A stretch of DNA of 52,617 nt from Pseudomonas psychrophila HA-4 (lineage in GTDB: Bacteria; Pseudomonadota; Gammaproteobacteria; Pseudomonadales; Pseudomonadaceae). This document shows positions 42,864 through 50,976 of the stretch, piece after piece. Each line of letters opens with the position of its first letter. The first letter of the stretch is position 1. The notes beneath the pieces were generated by a model, which made no database searches, had not been told where the DNA came from, and saw only the letters and a list, made by a program, of their open reading frames with translations. The position numbers and the translations under genes were made by a program. The DNA lies in assembly GCF_000282975.1 (NCBI RefSeq), contig NZ_ALJC01000105.1:1-52617 (forward strand), given 5' to 3'.

Positions 42864-43739
42864 ATGTTCGCGGGATTTCACTCAGCACAACGCCAGGTCA
42901 ATGGCGTTCACATTGCCTACCGTGTCGGCGGCAGCGGGCCGGGTTTATTGTTGATTCATGGCCATCCGCAAACGCACGTCATCTGGCACAAAGTCGCCGA
43001 GCAATTGGCCGAGCATTTCACCGTAGTGGCCGCTGACTTGCGGGGCTACGGCGACAGCGAAAAGCCCGAAGCGGTGGCGGATCACAGCAACTACAGCAAG
43101 CGTGAAATGGCCCGCGACTCGCTGGCGTTGATGCGCAGCCTAGGGTTTGAGCAGTTTTCGGTGCTGGCCCATGATCGCGGTGCGCGTGTCGCTCATCGTC
43201 TGGCGCTGGACCATCCGCAGGCCGTTACCCGCTTAGTTATGCTCGATATTGCGCCGACGCTGGCCATGTACGCGCAAACCAATGAGGCCTTTGCCCGTGC
43301 TTACTGGCACTGGTTCTTCTTGATTCGTCCGGCGCCGTTGCCTGAACGCCTGATCGAGGCCGACCCTGAGCAGTACGTACTCAGCGTAATGGGCAGCCGC
43401 AGTGCAGGCCTGCAACCGTTTTCGCCACAAGCGCTGGCCGAATACGTGCGCTGCATTCAATTGCCGGGTGCGGCGCGTGGCATCTGCGAAGACTATCGGG
43501 CCAGCGCCGGGATTGACCTTGACCATGACCGCGAAGACAGTGCAGCAGGTCGGCATTTGAACATGCCAGTGCTGGTGTTGTGGGGCGCGGAAGGCACGGT
43601 GGGGCGCTGTTTCGATCCGCTTGCCGAATGGCAGAAAGTCGCGACCGATGTGCGTGGCCACGCGTTGCCGTCCGGGCACTACATTGGCGAAGAAGTCCCT
43701 GAGTTGTTGCTTGAGCGCGTGCTGCCTTTTTTACGCTGA
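42864..43739 (+). CDS. Alpha/beta hydrolase, fluoroacetate (haloacetate) dehalogenase type
   Basis: A 291-residue hydrolase. It carries the full fluoroacetate-dehalogenase residue set: nucleophile Asp104 with Arg105 and Arg108 (HDRGARVAHR) to bind the carboxylate, Asp128 (LDIAPT), the fluoride pocket His149-Trp150 (AYWHWFF) and Tyr211 (ICEDYRASAGIDLDHD), and catalytic His272 (PSGHYIGEE). The spacing nearly equals that of the characterised Burkholderia FAc-DEX enzyme as I recall it. The expected reaction turns haloacetate into glycolate plus halide through an aspartyl ester. Start ATG 42864 has only a weak ribosome-binding site (gaagggg). A LysR gene follows after 33 bases in the same direction. 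Activity on fluoroacetate is inference; natural substrates may differ. Confidence 0.85.
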   Translation: MFAGFHSAQRQVNGVHIAYRVGGSGPGLLLIHGHPQTHVIWHKVAEQLAEHFTVVAADLRGYGDSEKPEAVADHSNYSKREMARDSLALMRSLGFEQFSVLAHDRGARVAHRLALDHPQAVTRLVMLDIAPTLAMYAQTNEAFARAYWHWFFLIRPAPLPERLIEADPEQYVLSVMGSRSAGLQPFSPQALAEYVRCIQLPGAARGICEDYRASAGIDLDHDREDSAAGRHLNMPVLVLWGAEGTVGRCFDPLAEWQKVATDVRGHALPSGHYIGEEVPELLLERVLPFLR

Positions 43740-43772
43740 GCTATTCTGTGCCCTCTTGCCGCCAAGCCGTTT

Positions 43773-44687
43773 ATGACCATGCCGCCAAAAAAAGACAGTG
43801 CGCCGTTGCCTGAAGACCTGCGGGTCTTCCTCACGGTTGTGCGCAAGGGCGGCTTTGCCGCAGCGGCAGAAGAGCTGGGTTTGTCTCCCGCCTATGTCAG
43901 TAAACGCATTCAAATTCTTGAAACCACCTTGGGTAGCCGCTTACTGCATCGCACCAGCCGCCGCGTCGCGCTGACCGATGACGGCGAGCGTGTGCAGCGC
44001 TGGGCGGTACGCATTCTCGATGATGTTCAGCAGCTTCAGGATGAACTGTCCGAAGCACATACCGCGCCCCGTGGCCGCTTGCACATATGCAGCAGTTTTG
44101 GTTTTGGCCGCAACCATGTCGCGCCGGCCATTTCTTTGCTGGCCGAGCAGTACCCCGAACTGGAGATTCGCCTCGACGTATTTGATCGTGTGGTGAACAT
44201 CGTCCATGAAGGCTTTGACTTGGAAATTCATGTAGGCGATGACATTCCGGGCCAGCATATCGGCCGCCGACTGGTAACCAACAGCCGCGTGCTGTGCGCC
44301 TCTCCTGACTACCTCAAACGCCGTGGTGTGCCCCACCATCTGGACGACTTGGTACAGCACGATTGCCTAGTGCTCAAAGAGCGCGACAACGCGTTTGGTA
44401 TCTGGCAATTGCAAGGCCCGGAAGGCGAAGCCAGCGTGCGCGTCAGCGGACCGTTGTCGTCCAACAGTGGCGAGATAGTATTGCAGTGGGCGCTGGACGG
44501 GCGCGGCGTGTTGCTGCGCTCGATGTGGGACGTCAGGCCGCTGCTCGAACAGGGGCGTTTGGTGCAAGTGCTGGCGGACTACCAGCAAAGCGCCGACGTG
44601 TGGGCGGTGTACCCGACGCGGCTGGCCAACTCAGGCAAGTTGCGGGTGTGTGTGGAGTTATTGGAGGCGCATTTGGGACGGTTATGA
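43773..44687 (+). CDS. LysR-family transcriptional regulator
   Basis: A 304-residue regulator with an N-terminal winged helix-turn-helix (about residues 14-72: LRVFLTVVRKGGFAAAAEELGLSPAYVSKRIQILE) and a C-terminal two-lobed effector-binding domain (95-300). It resembles the DmlR/TdcA-like LysR proteins next to hydroxy-acid catabolic genes. ATG 43773 or 43779 are both possible. It points towards the leuCD-type pair, which lies convergent only 21 bases away, and follows the dehalogenase gene, so its target could be either. No effector can be assigned. Confidence 0.92.
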   Translation: MTMPPKKDSAPLPEDLRVFLTVVRKGGFAAAAEELGLSPAYVSKRIQILETTLGSRLLHRTSRRVALTDDGERVQRWAVRILDDVQQLQDELSEAHTAPRGRLHICSSFGFGRNHVAPAISLLAEQYPELEIRLDVFDRVVNIVHEGFDLEIHVGDDIPGQHIGRRLVTNSRVLCASPDYLKRRGVPHHLDDLVQHDCLVLKERDNAFGIWQLQGPEGEASVRVSGPLSSNSGEIVLQWALDGRGVLLRSMWDVRPLLEQGRLVQVLADYQQSADVWAVYPTRLANSGKLRVCVELLEAHLGRL

Positions 44688-44708
44688 CCTCAGCCCTGAG
44701 GGCGCTTT

Positions 44709-45317
44709 TCAGCGCAACCAGGGGTTGGCCTGCAAATGCCGCTGCTCAAATTCGCGAATCTGCGCACTGCGCTGCAAGGTGCTGCCAATCGCATCCAACC
44801 CCTGCAAAAGCGCCGTTTTACGCAGACCGTCGATCTTGAAATCAATCACTGAACCCTCCGCCAGGCGGATGCTTTGCGTGACTAGGTCAACCGTAATGTC
44901 GGCCGTCTCGGGCTGGCTGATGAGCCGGCCCAGCGCCTGCACCAGTACGTCTTCTAGGGTGATCACCAGCACTCCGTTACGCTGGCAGTTGTCATAGAAA
45001 ATCCCGGCAAAACTGCTGCCTATCAAGGCGCGTATACCGAGTTGTTTCAATCCCCAGACCGCATGTTCACGGCTTGAGCCACAGCCAAAATTTGGCCCAG
45101 TGACCAGAAAACGTGCAGCTAGCCAGCCCGGTTGATTAAGGATGAACTCAGGGTTAGGCGCGCCCGACGGCAGAAAACGCAGGTCAAAAAACACGCCGCG
45201 ATCCAGCCCGTTGCGGTCGATACCCTTTAGAAACTGCTTGGGCATGATCACATCGGTGTCGATATTGGCCGCAAGCATCGGTGCCGCCTTGCCGCTGACG
45301 GTGGTAAAAGGTTGCAT
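44709..45317 (-). CDS. Isopropylmalate-dehydratase-type small subunit (LeuD paralogue)
   Basis: A 202-residue swivelling domain that completes the active site of an aconitase-family hydro-lyase. Motifs are NIDTDVIMPKQFLKGIDR and the substrate-binding GPNFGCGSSREHAVWGL, then SSFAGIFYDNC. Together with the large subunit it would add or remove water on a 2- or 3-substituted malate. It starts 2 bases after the large-subunit stop. Canonical leuCD of Pseudomonas is normally followed by leuB, which is not here, so this is probably a second, catabolic or specialised pair. Confidence 0.88.
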   Translation of the reverse strand: MQPFTTVSGKAAPMLAANIDTDVIMPKQFLKGIDRNGLDRGVFFDLRFLPSGAPNPEFILNQPGWLAARFLVTGPNFGCGSSREHAVWGLKQLGIRALIGSSFAGIFYDNCQRNGVLVITLEDVLVQALGRLISQPETADITVDLVTQSIRLAEGSVIDFKIDGLRKTALLQGLDAIGSTLQRSAQIREFEQRHLQANPWLR

Positions 45318-45319
45318 GC

Positions 45320-46741
45320 TCAGATTCTCCCTGACAGTTGGCGAACGTCGATCAGGTGGCCAGTAATGGCGGCGGCCGCGACCATCGCTGGGCTCATCAA
45401 GTGGGTGCGAGCCCCAGTACCCTGGCGGCCTTCGAAATTGCGATTGGTACTGGAGGCGCAGCGGTCGCCGGGGGCGAGCACGTCATCATTCATGGCAAGG
45501 CACATGGAACAACCCGATTGACGCCACTCAAACCCGGCGTCGGTAAAGATCGCGGCCAACCCTTCGGCCTCGGCCTGATCACGCACCTGAGTCGACCCTG
45601 GCACAATCATCGCCCGCACATGCGAGGCCACTTTCTGGCCGCGTACCACGTGGGCTGCGTCGCGTAAATCTTCAATGCGGGCGTTGGTGCACGAACCGAT
45701 AAAGGCATGGCTGATCACCACTTCATTGAGCGGCGTACCCGCTTGCAGGCCCATGTAGTTCAAGGCGCGGCGCATGTCCTGACGCACGATCAAATCACTG
45801 ACCGCTTGCGGGTCCGGCACGCGGCTGCCAATGGCCGCGGCCTGGTCGGGGCTGGTGCCCCACGTGACCATCGGTTCCAGCTCTGAGGCGTCCAGTTGCA
45901 CCTCTTGATCGAACTGCGCGTCGGGGTCGCTGTACAGCAGGCGCCAGCGGGTCATGGCACGCACCCATTGTTCGCCTTGCGGGGCGCGAGGCTTGAGTTG
46001 CAGGTAGGCGAACACTTTGTCATCGGGGGCCATAAAGGCGCCGCGAGCACCGGCTTCGACGGCCATGTTGCAGATGGTCATGCGCGCTTCGACGCTCAAT
46101 GTATCGATAGTCGAGCCGGTAAATTCAATGGCATAACCGGTGGCACCAGAAGCGCCGATCTTGGCGATCAGGGCCATGATCAGGTCTTTGGACGTCAGCC
46201 CCAGGCCCAGCGTGCCTTCGACGTTTACACGCATACTTTTCAGGCGTTTGTAGACCAGCGTCTGAGTGGCCAGCAGGTGCTCGATTTCGGAGGTGCCAAT
46301 GCCAAAACCGAAAGCCCCCAACGCGCCATAAGTCGTGGTGTGACTGTCGCCTGCCGCGATCACCATGCCGGGCAAAATGAACCCTTGCTCGGGAGCGATA
46401 ACGTGTTCGATACCTTGGCGCTGGTCGAGCACATCTAACAACTCGATGCCAAATTTTTCGCAGTTTTGTTGCAGATACGAGACCTGCAACGCGCCGCCCG
46501 CATCGGCCATTGCGGCCACACGCATGGGCGCGGTCGGGTTCACATGATCAACCACTGCCAAGGCAGTTTGGGGGCGCCACACGTCGCGCCCAGCGTCACG
46601 CAAACCACTGAAGGCTTGCGGGCTGGTGTATTCGTTAATGACCTGACGGTCTATATAAAGCAAGACATGGCCTTGATCATCGAGCGCGCACACGGTGTGC
46701 GAATCAATGTGCTTGTCATAGAGAGTTTTGGCGTGGGTCAT
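45320..46741 (-). CDS. Isopropylmalate-dehydratase-type large subunit (LeuC paralogue)
   Basis: A 473-residue Fe-S hydro-lyase. The three 4Fe-4S cysteines are in AFIGSCTNARIEDL and in SGCSMCLAMN, with GDSHTTTYGALGAFGFGIGTSEIEH and SSTNRNFEGRQG as further aconitase-family signatures. The N-terminus MTHAKTLYDKHIDSHTV aligns with ordinary LeuC, so ATG 46741 is preferred over the longer frame at 46777. Alternative reactions in the family include citraconate/2-methylmalate and 2,3-dimethylmalate dehydration; the sequence does not decide. A LysR gene next to the pair suggests substrate-induced expression. Confidence 0.88.
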   Translation of the reverse strand: MTHAKTLYDKHIDSHTVCALDDQGHVLLYIDRQVINEYTSPQAFSGLRDAGRDVWRPQTALAVVDHVNPTAPMRVAAMADAGGALQVSYLQQNCEKFGIELLDVLDQRQGIEHVIAPEQGFILPGMVIAAGDSHTTTYGALGAFGFGIGTSEIEHLLATQTLVYKRLKSMRVNVEGTLGLGLTSKDLIMALIAKIGASGATGYAIEFTGSTIDTLSVEARMTICNMAVEAGARGAFMAPDDKVFAYLQLKPRAPQGEQWVRAMTRWRLLYSDPDAQFDQEVQLDASELEPMVTWGTSPDQAAAIGSRVPDPQAVSDLIVRQDMRRALNYMGLQAGTPLNEVVISHAFIGSCTNARIEDLRDAAHVVRGQKVASHVRAMIVPGSTQVRDQAEAEGLAAIFTDAGFEWRQSGCSMCLAMNDDVLAPGDRCASSTNRNFEGRQGTGARTHLMSPAMVAAAAITGHLIDVRQLSGRI

Positions 46742-46862
46742 GGGTTGGCTCGCAGCGAAAGGCGTGCGAACCATCATAAAGACGGGCGGGGCTCCATCAA
46801 TGGCGGTGCAGTGATGGCTCAGAACATGATTCGTGTTGGATACGCCCTGTAAGAGCGTGCTT

Positions 46863-46899
46863 GTCTCGCGATCTTTTAAAGGTCAAAAGATCGCGAGAC
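46863..46899. repeat. 15-bp inverted repeat between opuCA and the leuC-like gene
   Basis: gtctcgcgatctttt and its perfect complement are separated by 7 bases; weaker pairing continues outward (agcg / cgct). It lies 23 bases past the opuCA stop and could form a terminator hairpin on the minus strand, where the stem ends in TTTT. Similar gatcgcgag palindromes are scattered between Pseudomonas genes. Confidence 0.8.
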
Positions 46900-46922
46900 T
46901 AGCTCGCTTGTAAAGGGGAGGG

Positions 46923-48080
46923 TTAAGCCAAGGCGGTTTCAGCGGGCGAAACAATGCTGGTTTTGGCCCCGCGTGAGCGACCCGAGCTCAGGTACGCGGC
47001 AATCGATTCTTGTGTCACCTCGCCTTGGAACACATGCTCGGTATCCATGACCGGCAACCACGAGCGATTGAACTCGTACATGCGCGACAGCAGGATGCGC
47101 AAGTGCTCTTCGGAGGCCGCCGTGGCGGTGAACTCGCGCAGGTATTGGCCGCAGGTGCCGGTCTGGCGATGTAGGTCGCGACGACGTACGTAACCTAGCG
47201 CCTTGTTGTCTGCGCAGGTCACTACGACATAGCGGCGGTCGAGTTCGTCCATCAGTTCCAGGGCGTCGCCTACCGGCGTTTCAGGGCTGACCGATGGCGC
47301 ATTGTCGGCCGCGTCTTCGGCTTTAACCAACAGCAGGCGTTTTAGCGTGCTGTCTTGGCCCACAAAGTTACTGACAAAGTCATCAGCCGGGTGCGCCAGC
47401 AAGGTGTCCGGGTGGTCCATTTGCAGCAACTTGCCGCCCCGGAAGATGGCGATCTTGTCGCCCAGCTTGATCGCTTCGTCAATGTCGTGGCTGACCATGA
47501 TCACGGTCTTGTTCAGCGCGCGCTGCATTTCGAAGAATTCGTTCTGGATCATCTCGCGGTTGATTGGGTCGACCGCACCAAATGGCTCATCCATCAACAG
47601 CAGCGGTGCGTCGGCCGCCAAGGCGCGGATCACGCCGATACGCTGTTGCTGGCCGCCCGACAGTTCACGCGGGTAGCGATGCAGGTACTGCTTGGGCTCC
47701 AGCTTGATCATGCTCATCAGTTCGCGGGCACGGTCATGGCATTTTTGCTTGTCCCAACCCAGCAGGCGCGGAACCACGGTGATGTTCTCTTCGATGGTCA
47801 TGTTCGGGAACAGACCGATTTGTTGAATCACATAACCGATATTGCGGCGCAGCGTGACCGCATCGAGGTCAGTGGTGTCTTCGCCGTTGATCAAAATCTT
47901 GCCGGAGGTCGGCTTGATCAGGCGGTTGATCATTTTCAGCGTGGTGCTTTTGCCGCAACCCGATGGCCCGAGGAATACGCAGATTTCGCCTTCGTTGACG
48001 GTCAGGCTTACCGAGTCCACGGCCTTTACATCTTTGCCGTTGCTTTGGAAGGTCTTGCTGAGGTTTTGAAGTTCGATCAT
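46923..48080 (-). CDS. opuCA: Osmoprotectant ABC transporter ATPase with CBS domains (OpuCA/ProV-like)
   Basis: A 385-residue ATPase that powers uptake of glycine betaine, choline or related solutes. Walker A is GPSGCGKST, the signature is LSGGQQQRIG, Walker B is LLLMDEPFGAVD. After the nucleotide-binding domain (1-240) a tandem CBS pair (about 255-365) probably senses ionic strength, as in OpuA. I place the start at ATG 48080 (MIELQNLSKTF). The frame stays open for 57 more codons upstream, but those are translated palindromic repeat and unrelated to the family. It is the last gene of the operon, separated from opuCB by an inserted element. Confidence 0.93.
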   Translation of the reverse strand: MIELQNLSKTFQSNGKDVKAVDSVSLTVNEGEICVFLGPSGCGKSTTLKMINRLIKPTSGKILINGEDTTDLDAVTLRRNIGYVIQQIGLFPNMTIEENITVVPRLLGWDKQKCHDRARELMSMIKLEPKQYLHRYPRELSGGQQQRIGVIRALAADAPLLLMDEPFGAVDPINREMIQNEFFEMQRALNKTVIMVSHDIDEAIKLGDKIAIFRGGKLLQMDHPDTLLAHPADDFVSNFVGQDSTLKRLLLVKAEDAADNAPSVSPETPVGDALELMDELDRRYVVVTCADNKALGYVRRRDLHRQTGTCGQYLREFTATAASEEHLRILLSRMYEFNRSWLPVMDTEHVFQGEVTQESIAAYLSSGRSRGAKTSIVSPAETALA

Positions 48081-48091
48081 TTCAGTAATCC

Positions 48092-48364
48092 AGGTAGGGG
48101 GTGTTCGCCGCAAATGGCGGAGCGCGTTGGTGTTGTGATCGCCCCGGGCAAGGCGTGGGGCGCAGGGAATGTAATTCCCTTGCCAAGCCCCATAACGCGG
48201 CCCGTGGCGATCACAACGCCAACCCGTAGGGCCGTGCCCCACAAAGCGCAATACGTCGTTGCTCGTCGTTCATTTGAAAATCCAAACATCTCTCCTCGCG
48301 CCTAGTCTTGCGCTTTGTGGGGCGACGGCGCGCCCGTCATTTGCGGCGAACACCCCCTACTCGT
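48092..48364. mobile_element. Composite palindromic (MITE-like) insertion within the opuC operon
   Basis: About 270 bases bounded by a perfect 23-bp inverted repeat (48094-48116 and 48338-48360). Inside are two further inverted pairs: a 24-base pair with two mismatches (48126-48149 / 48200-48223), centred on gggaat-gta-attccc (48165-48179), and a perfect 16-base pair (48236-48251 / 48308-48323). No transposase is encoded. The nested design suggests one palindromic repeat unit inserted next to or into another. It separates opuCB from opuCA and supplies the final codons and stop of opuCB. Confidence 0.75.
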
Positions 48365-48994
48365 CAGCGAGCGTTGCAACCATTGCAGAAACAGGTCAGC
48401 GACGATGGCCAGAAGGCTGACCAATACCGCGCCGACGATCAGCATCGACATGTCGCTACGGCTGATTGCAGCCAGAATAAGTACACCCAGACCACCCGCG
48501 CCGATGGTGGCAGCGATGGTCATGACGCCAATGTTCATGACCACGGCGGTGCGTACACCGGCCAGGATCACCGGCACGGCGATGGGCAGTTCAACCATGC
48601 GCAAGCGCTGGCCGAAGGTCATGCCGATGCCGCGGGCGGCTTCGCGAATACCGGCTTCCACACCTGTGAGGGCGAGGTAGGTGTTACGCATGATCGGCAG
48701 CAGTGAATACAAAAACACGGCCGTGATGGCTGGCATTGGGCCTAAGCCCTGACCGAATTTGGAGTAAAACGGCAGCAGCAGGCCGAACAGCGCAATCGAA
48801 GGGATGGTCAGCAGCACCGTGGCGCTGGCTTGCATCGGGCCAGCCAGCGATGGAAAGCGGGTCATCAGCACGCCGAGCGGTACGCCGACCACGATGGCCA
48901 GGGTGACGGCAATGCCGACCAAGGTGATGTGCTGCAACGTCAGGTGTGCGACCAGCGTCCAGTCCATGTGGGAAAAGGCGTTTAGAAATTCCAT
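48302..48994 (-). CDS. opuCB: Osmoprotectant ABC transporter permease (OpuCB-like), repeat-derived tail
   Basis: A 230-residue inner-membrane permease with about six helices and the EAA-type cytoplasmic loop GIREAARGIGMTFGQRLRMVELPIAVPVILAGVRTA that docks on the ATPase. Start ATG 48994 follows AGGAG. The natural protein seems to end near LFLQWLQRSLTSRG; the last residues (about 18, GCSPQMTGAPSPHKAQD) come from the palindromic element and bear no family resemblance. The core is intact, so function is likely kept. It lies 9 bases behind the binding-protein gene. Confidence 0.92.
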   Translation of the reverse strand: MEFLNAFSHMDWTLVAHLTLQHITLVGIAVTLAIVVGVPLGVLMTRFPSLAGPMQASATVLLTIPSIALFGLLLPFYSKFGQGLGPMPAITAVFLYSLLPIMRNTYLALTGVEAGIREAARGIGMTFGQRLRMVELPIAVPVILAGVRTAVVMNIGVMTIAATIGAGGLGVLILAAISRSDMSMLIVGAVLVSLLAIVADLFLQWLQRSLTSRGCSPQMTGAPSPHKAQD

Positions 48995-49003
48995 GTCTTC
49001 TCC

Positions 49004-49897
49004 TCAGTTGAGTGGGTGTTGGCGCAGAAAGTCTGCGGCGACTTTGGACGGGCTTTCGTGATCGACGTCGACCCGTGCGTTGAGTTGGCGCATGGTTTCG
49101 TCGTCAAACAGATCGGCCAGCGGCTTGAGCAGACCTTCGAGGTCCGGGTGCTGATCCAGATAGGCTTTGCGTACCACTGGCGCTGCGGTGTAGTCCGGGA
49201 AGTAATGTTTGTCGTCGTCCAGCAGCTTGAGGTTGAAAGCGCTCAAGCGCCCGTCGGTGGTGTAAACCAGCCCGGCAAACACCTGACCATTTTTCAGCGC
49301 GGTATAGACCAACCCGGCGTCCATCTGGCGAATGGTTTTGCGGGTCAGGTCCATGTCGTACAGCTTGACCATCCCCTGTAAGCCGTCGGAGCGATTGGCG
49401 AATTCGGTATCCAGTGCCACCAGCGCCCCTTTGTTTTGCGGATCACGCAGTGCCTTGTCCAAGTCGCTGATGCTGTTGATGTCCGGGTACGCCTGCGCCA
49501 CGTTTTGCGGCAGTGCCAGCGCATACGTGTTGCTGAACTTGGACGGGTGCAGCCAGATCAGTCCTTGTTTCGCGTCGACTTCCTTGACCCGCTCGTAGGC
49601 GTGTTCTTTGTCGAGCTTCTCAGTGATGTGGTTGTAGGCCACTAGCGACACACCGGTGTACTCCCACACCATGTCCAATTGCCCGGATTCTTGGGCGGAG
49701 CGTGCCAGGCTGCTGCCCAGCCCGCCGGTGACCTGAGCCTTGTAGCCCTTGCTATTGAGGTATTGCGAAGTGATTTCCGCGAGCAGGGTTTGCTCGGTAA
49801 ACACGCGCGCTCCGATGCGGATCACGGGTTTTTCGGCCGCTTGGGCAATTCCTGCGCACAGCAGGACGCAGCCTAATAAAAAGCTAATCTTTTTCAT
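49004..49897 (-). CDS. opuCC: Osmoprotectant-binding protein (OpuCC/OsmF-like)
   Basis: A 297-residue periplasmic substrate-binding protein. The signal peptide MKKISFLLGCVLLCAGIAQA is cut before AEKP; there is no lipobox cysteine at the cut, so it is probably soluble. The mature part opens with IRIGARVFTEQTLLAEI and contains GGLGSSLARSAQESGQLDMVWEYTGVSL, the hallmark of the OpuAC/OsmF type II fold binding quaternary amines. AAAGGA precedes the ATG. The ligand (glycine betaine, choline, carnitine or others) cannot be set from sequence alone. Confidence 0.92.
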   Translation of the reverse strand: MKKISFLLGCVLLCAGIAQAAEKPVIRIGARVFTEQTLLAEITSQYLNSKGYKAQVTGGLGSSLARSAQESGQLDMVWEYTGVSLVAYNHITEKLDKEHAYERVKEVDAKQGLIWLHPSKFSNTYALALPQNVAQAYPDINSISDLDKALRDPQNKGALVALDTEFANRSDGLQGMVKLYDMDLTRKTIRQMDAGLVYTALKNGQVFAGLVYTTDGRLSAFNLKLLDDDKHYFPDYTAAPVVRKAYLDQHPDLEGLLKPLADLFDDETMRQLNARVDVDHESPSKVAADFLRQHPLN

Positions 49898-49921
49898 GGT
49901 TATTCCTTTGCTCAGCTGGAC

Positions 49922-50638
49922 CTATGCAGGTCGCAGACCGCGTTCCAGCCAGCGGCGGCTGATGAGTATCACCAGGCCGTCGAGCAGCAATGCCAATAGC
50001 GCGGTGCACGCAGCGCCAAGGATCAGTTGCGGCTGATTGTTGAGGGCGATGCCAGGGAAAATCAGGCTGCCCAGGCTGTTGGCGCCGATCAGAAACGCCA
50101 GCGGTGCAGTACCGACGTTGATCGCCAAAGCGACGCGCACACCGCCCATGATGATGGGGACGGCATTGGGTAGTTCAACTCGCCAAAGTACTTGGCGCGG
50201 GGTCATGCCGATGCCGACGGCGGCTTCCTTGAGCGAACCCTGAACGTTTTTCAGGCCTTCGTAGGTGTTGCGCACAATGGGCAGCAACGAGGCGAGGAAC
50301 AGGGCGAAGATGGCAGGCCCGCTGCCGATGCCTAGAAAGCCCAGGGCAATGGCCAGTACCGCCAGAGGAGGCACGGTGTTGCCGATGTTGAAGACCTGCA
50401 TGAAGCGTTCCGCACGTCCGGCCATATTCGGTCGGCTGAGGAAAATGCCAGCGGGTATCCCTACAAGGAGGGCGGCAAGCATTGAAGCGAGTACGAGGTA
50501 CAGGTGGGCTTGCAGGTAGAACAACAAATCATCGTGATAGTGTTCGATTGTGCTGATGCCGATCCAGTGGACCAACAGGGCCAGGAGGGCGGCAACAACC
50601 ACGCATCCTATAAGCCCTTTTCCATAGCGATTAGCCAC
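49922..50638 (-). CDS. opuCD: Osmoprotectant ABC transporter permease (OpuCD-like), GTG start
   Basis: A 238-residue permease, first gene of the operon, with about six helices and an EAA loop (GSLKEAAVGIGMTPRQVLWRVELPNAVPIIMGGVR). I set the start at the GTG at 50638 (VANRYGKGLIGCVVVAALLA), because AAGGAG stands 7 bases before it; the open frame extends 39 codons upstream but that part is hydrophilic and unlike the family. The second permease is encoded two genes on, so the transporter is a permease heterodimer like the E. coli YehW/YehY pair and P. syringae OpuC. Confidence 0.92.
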   Translation of the reverse strand: MANRYGKGLIGCVVVAALLALLVHWIGISTIEHYHDDLLFYLQAHLYLVLASMLAALLVGIPAGIFLSRPNMAGRAERFMQVFNIGNTVPPLAVLAIALGFLGIGSGPAIFALFLASLLPIVRNTYEGLKNVQGSLKEAAVGIGMTPRQVLWRVELPNAVPIIMGGVRVALAINVGTAPLAFLIGANSLGSLIFPGIALNNQPQLILGAACTALLALLLDGLVILISRRWLERGLRPA

Positions 50639-50976
50639 AGACGGACTCCTTTTTTTCAGTCGGCGGACACATTCTCGTGTGGCAAGGCCATTTCTGGCTG
50701 CCGACAATGTGTTCGCGAAGAGCAACAAGTGGGTGCGAAAAACTCCGCTATACACCTGTCATTAGCGCAGCCTCGTCAGGCTAACTTGCTGATATTTCAG
50801 CCCCTGACGGTTTGTCGTATCAGGAGAGTGGACGCCTCCACTGCGCAAAAGGTTCACATGTTTTACAGGATATTGCCACCTTTGGCCGATGAGCAAGGGT
50901 ACCAACGGTGGCTGTTCAGCCCTGATTTGGGCTATAATCCGCGCCCTTTTTTGAATCAATCGTCAGGCGATTTCCC
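50639..50976. other. opuC-prfC divergent control region
   Basis: 338 bases without a gene. A perfect TATAAT at 50933-50938 lies about 38 bases before prfC and is its likely -10; the matching -35 is weak. A small hairpin agcct-cgtc-aggct (50769-50782) stands near the middle. The opuC promoter must lie towards 50640-50760 on the minus strand, but I found no clear hexamers. No riboswitch recognised. Confidence 0.6.

Noticed and set aside
48081..48251. 57-codon N-terminal extension of OpuCA
   Set aside because: The extension is translated palindromic repeat; ProV/OpuCA proteins begin at the MIELQNLSKTF-like strand.
47355..48305. 316-codon plus-strand open frame
   Set aside because: Antisense to opuCA and the palindromic element; no motif or ribosome-binding site.
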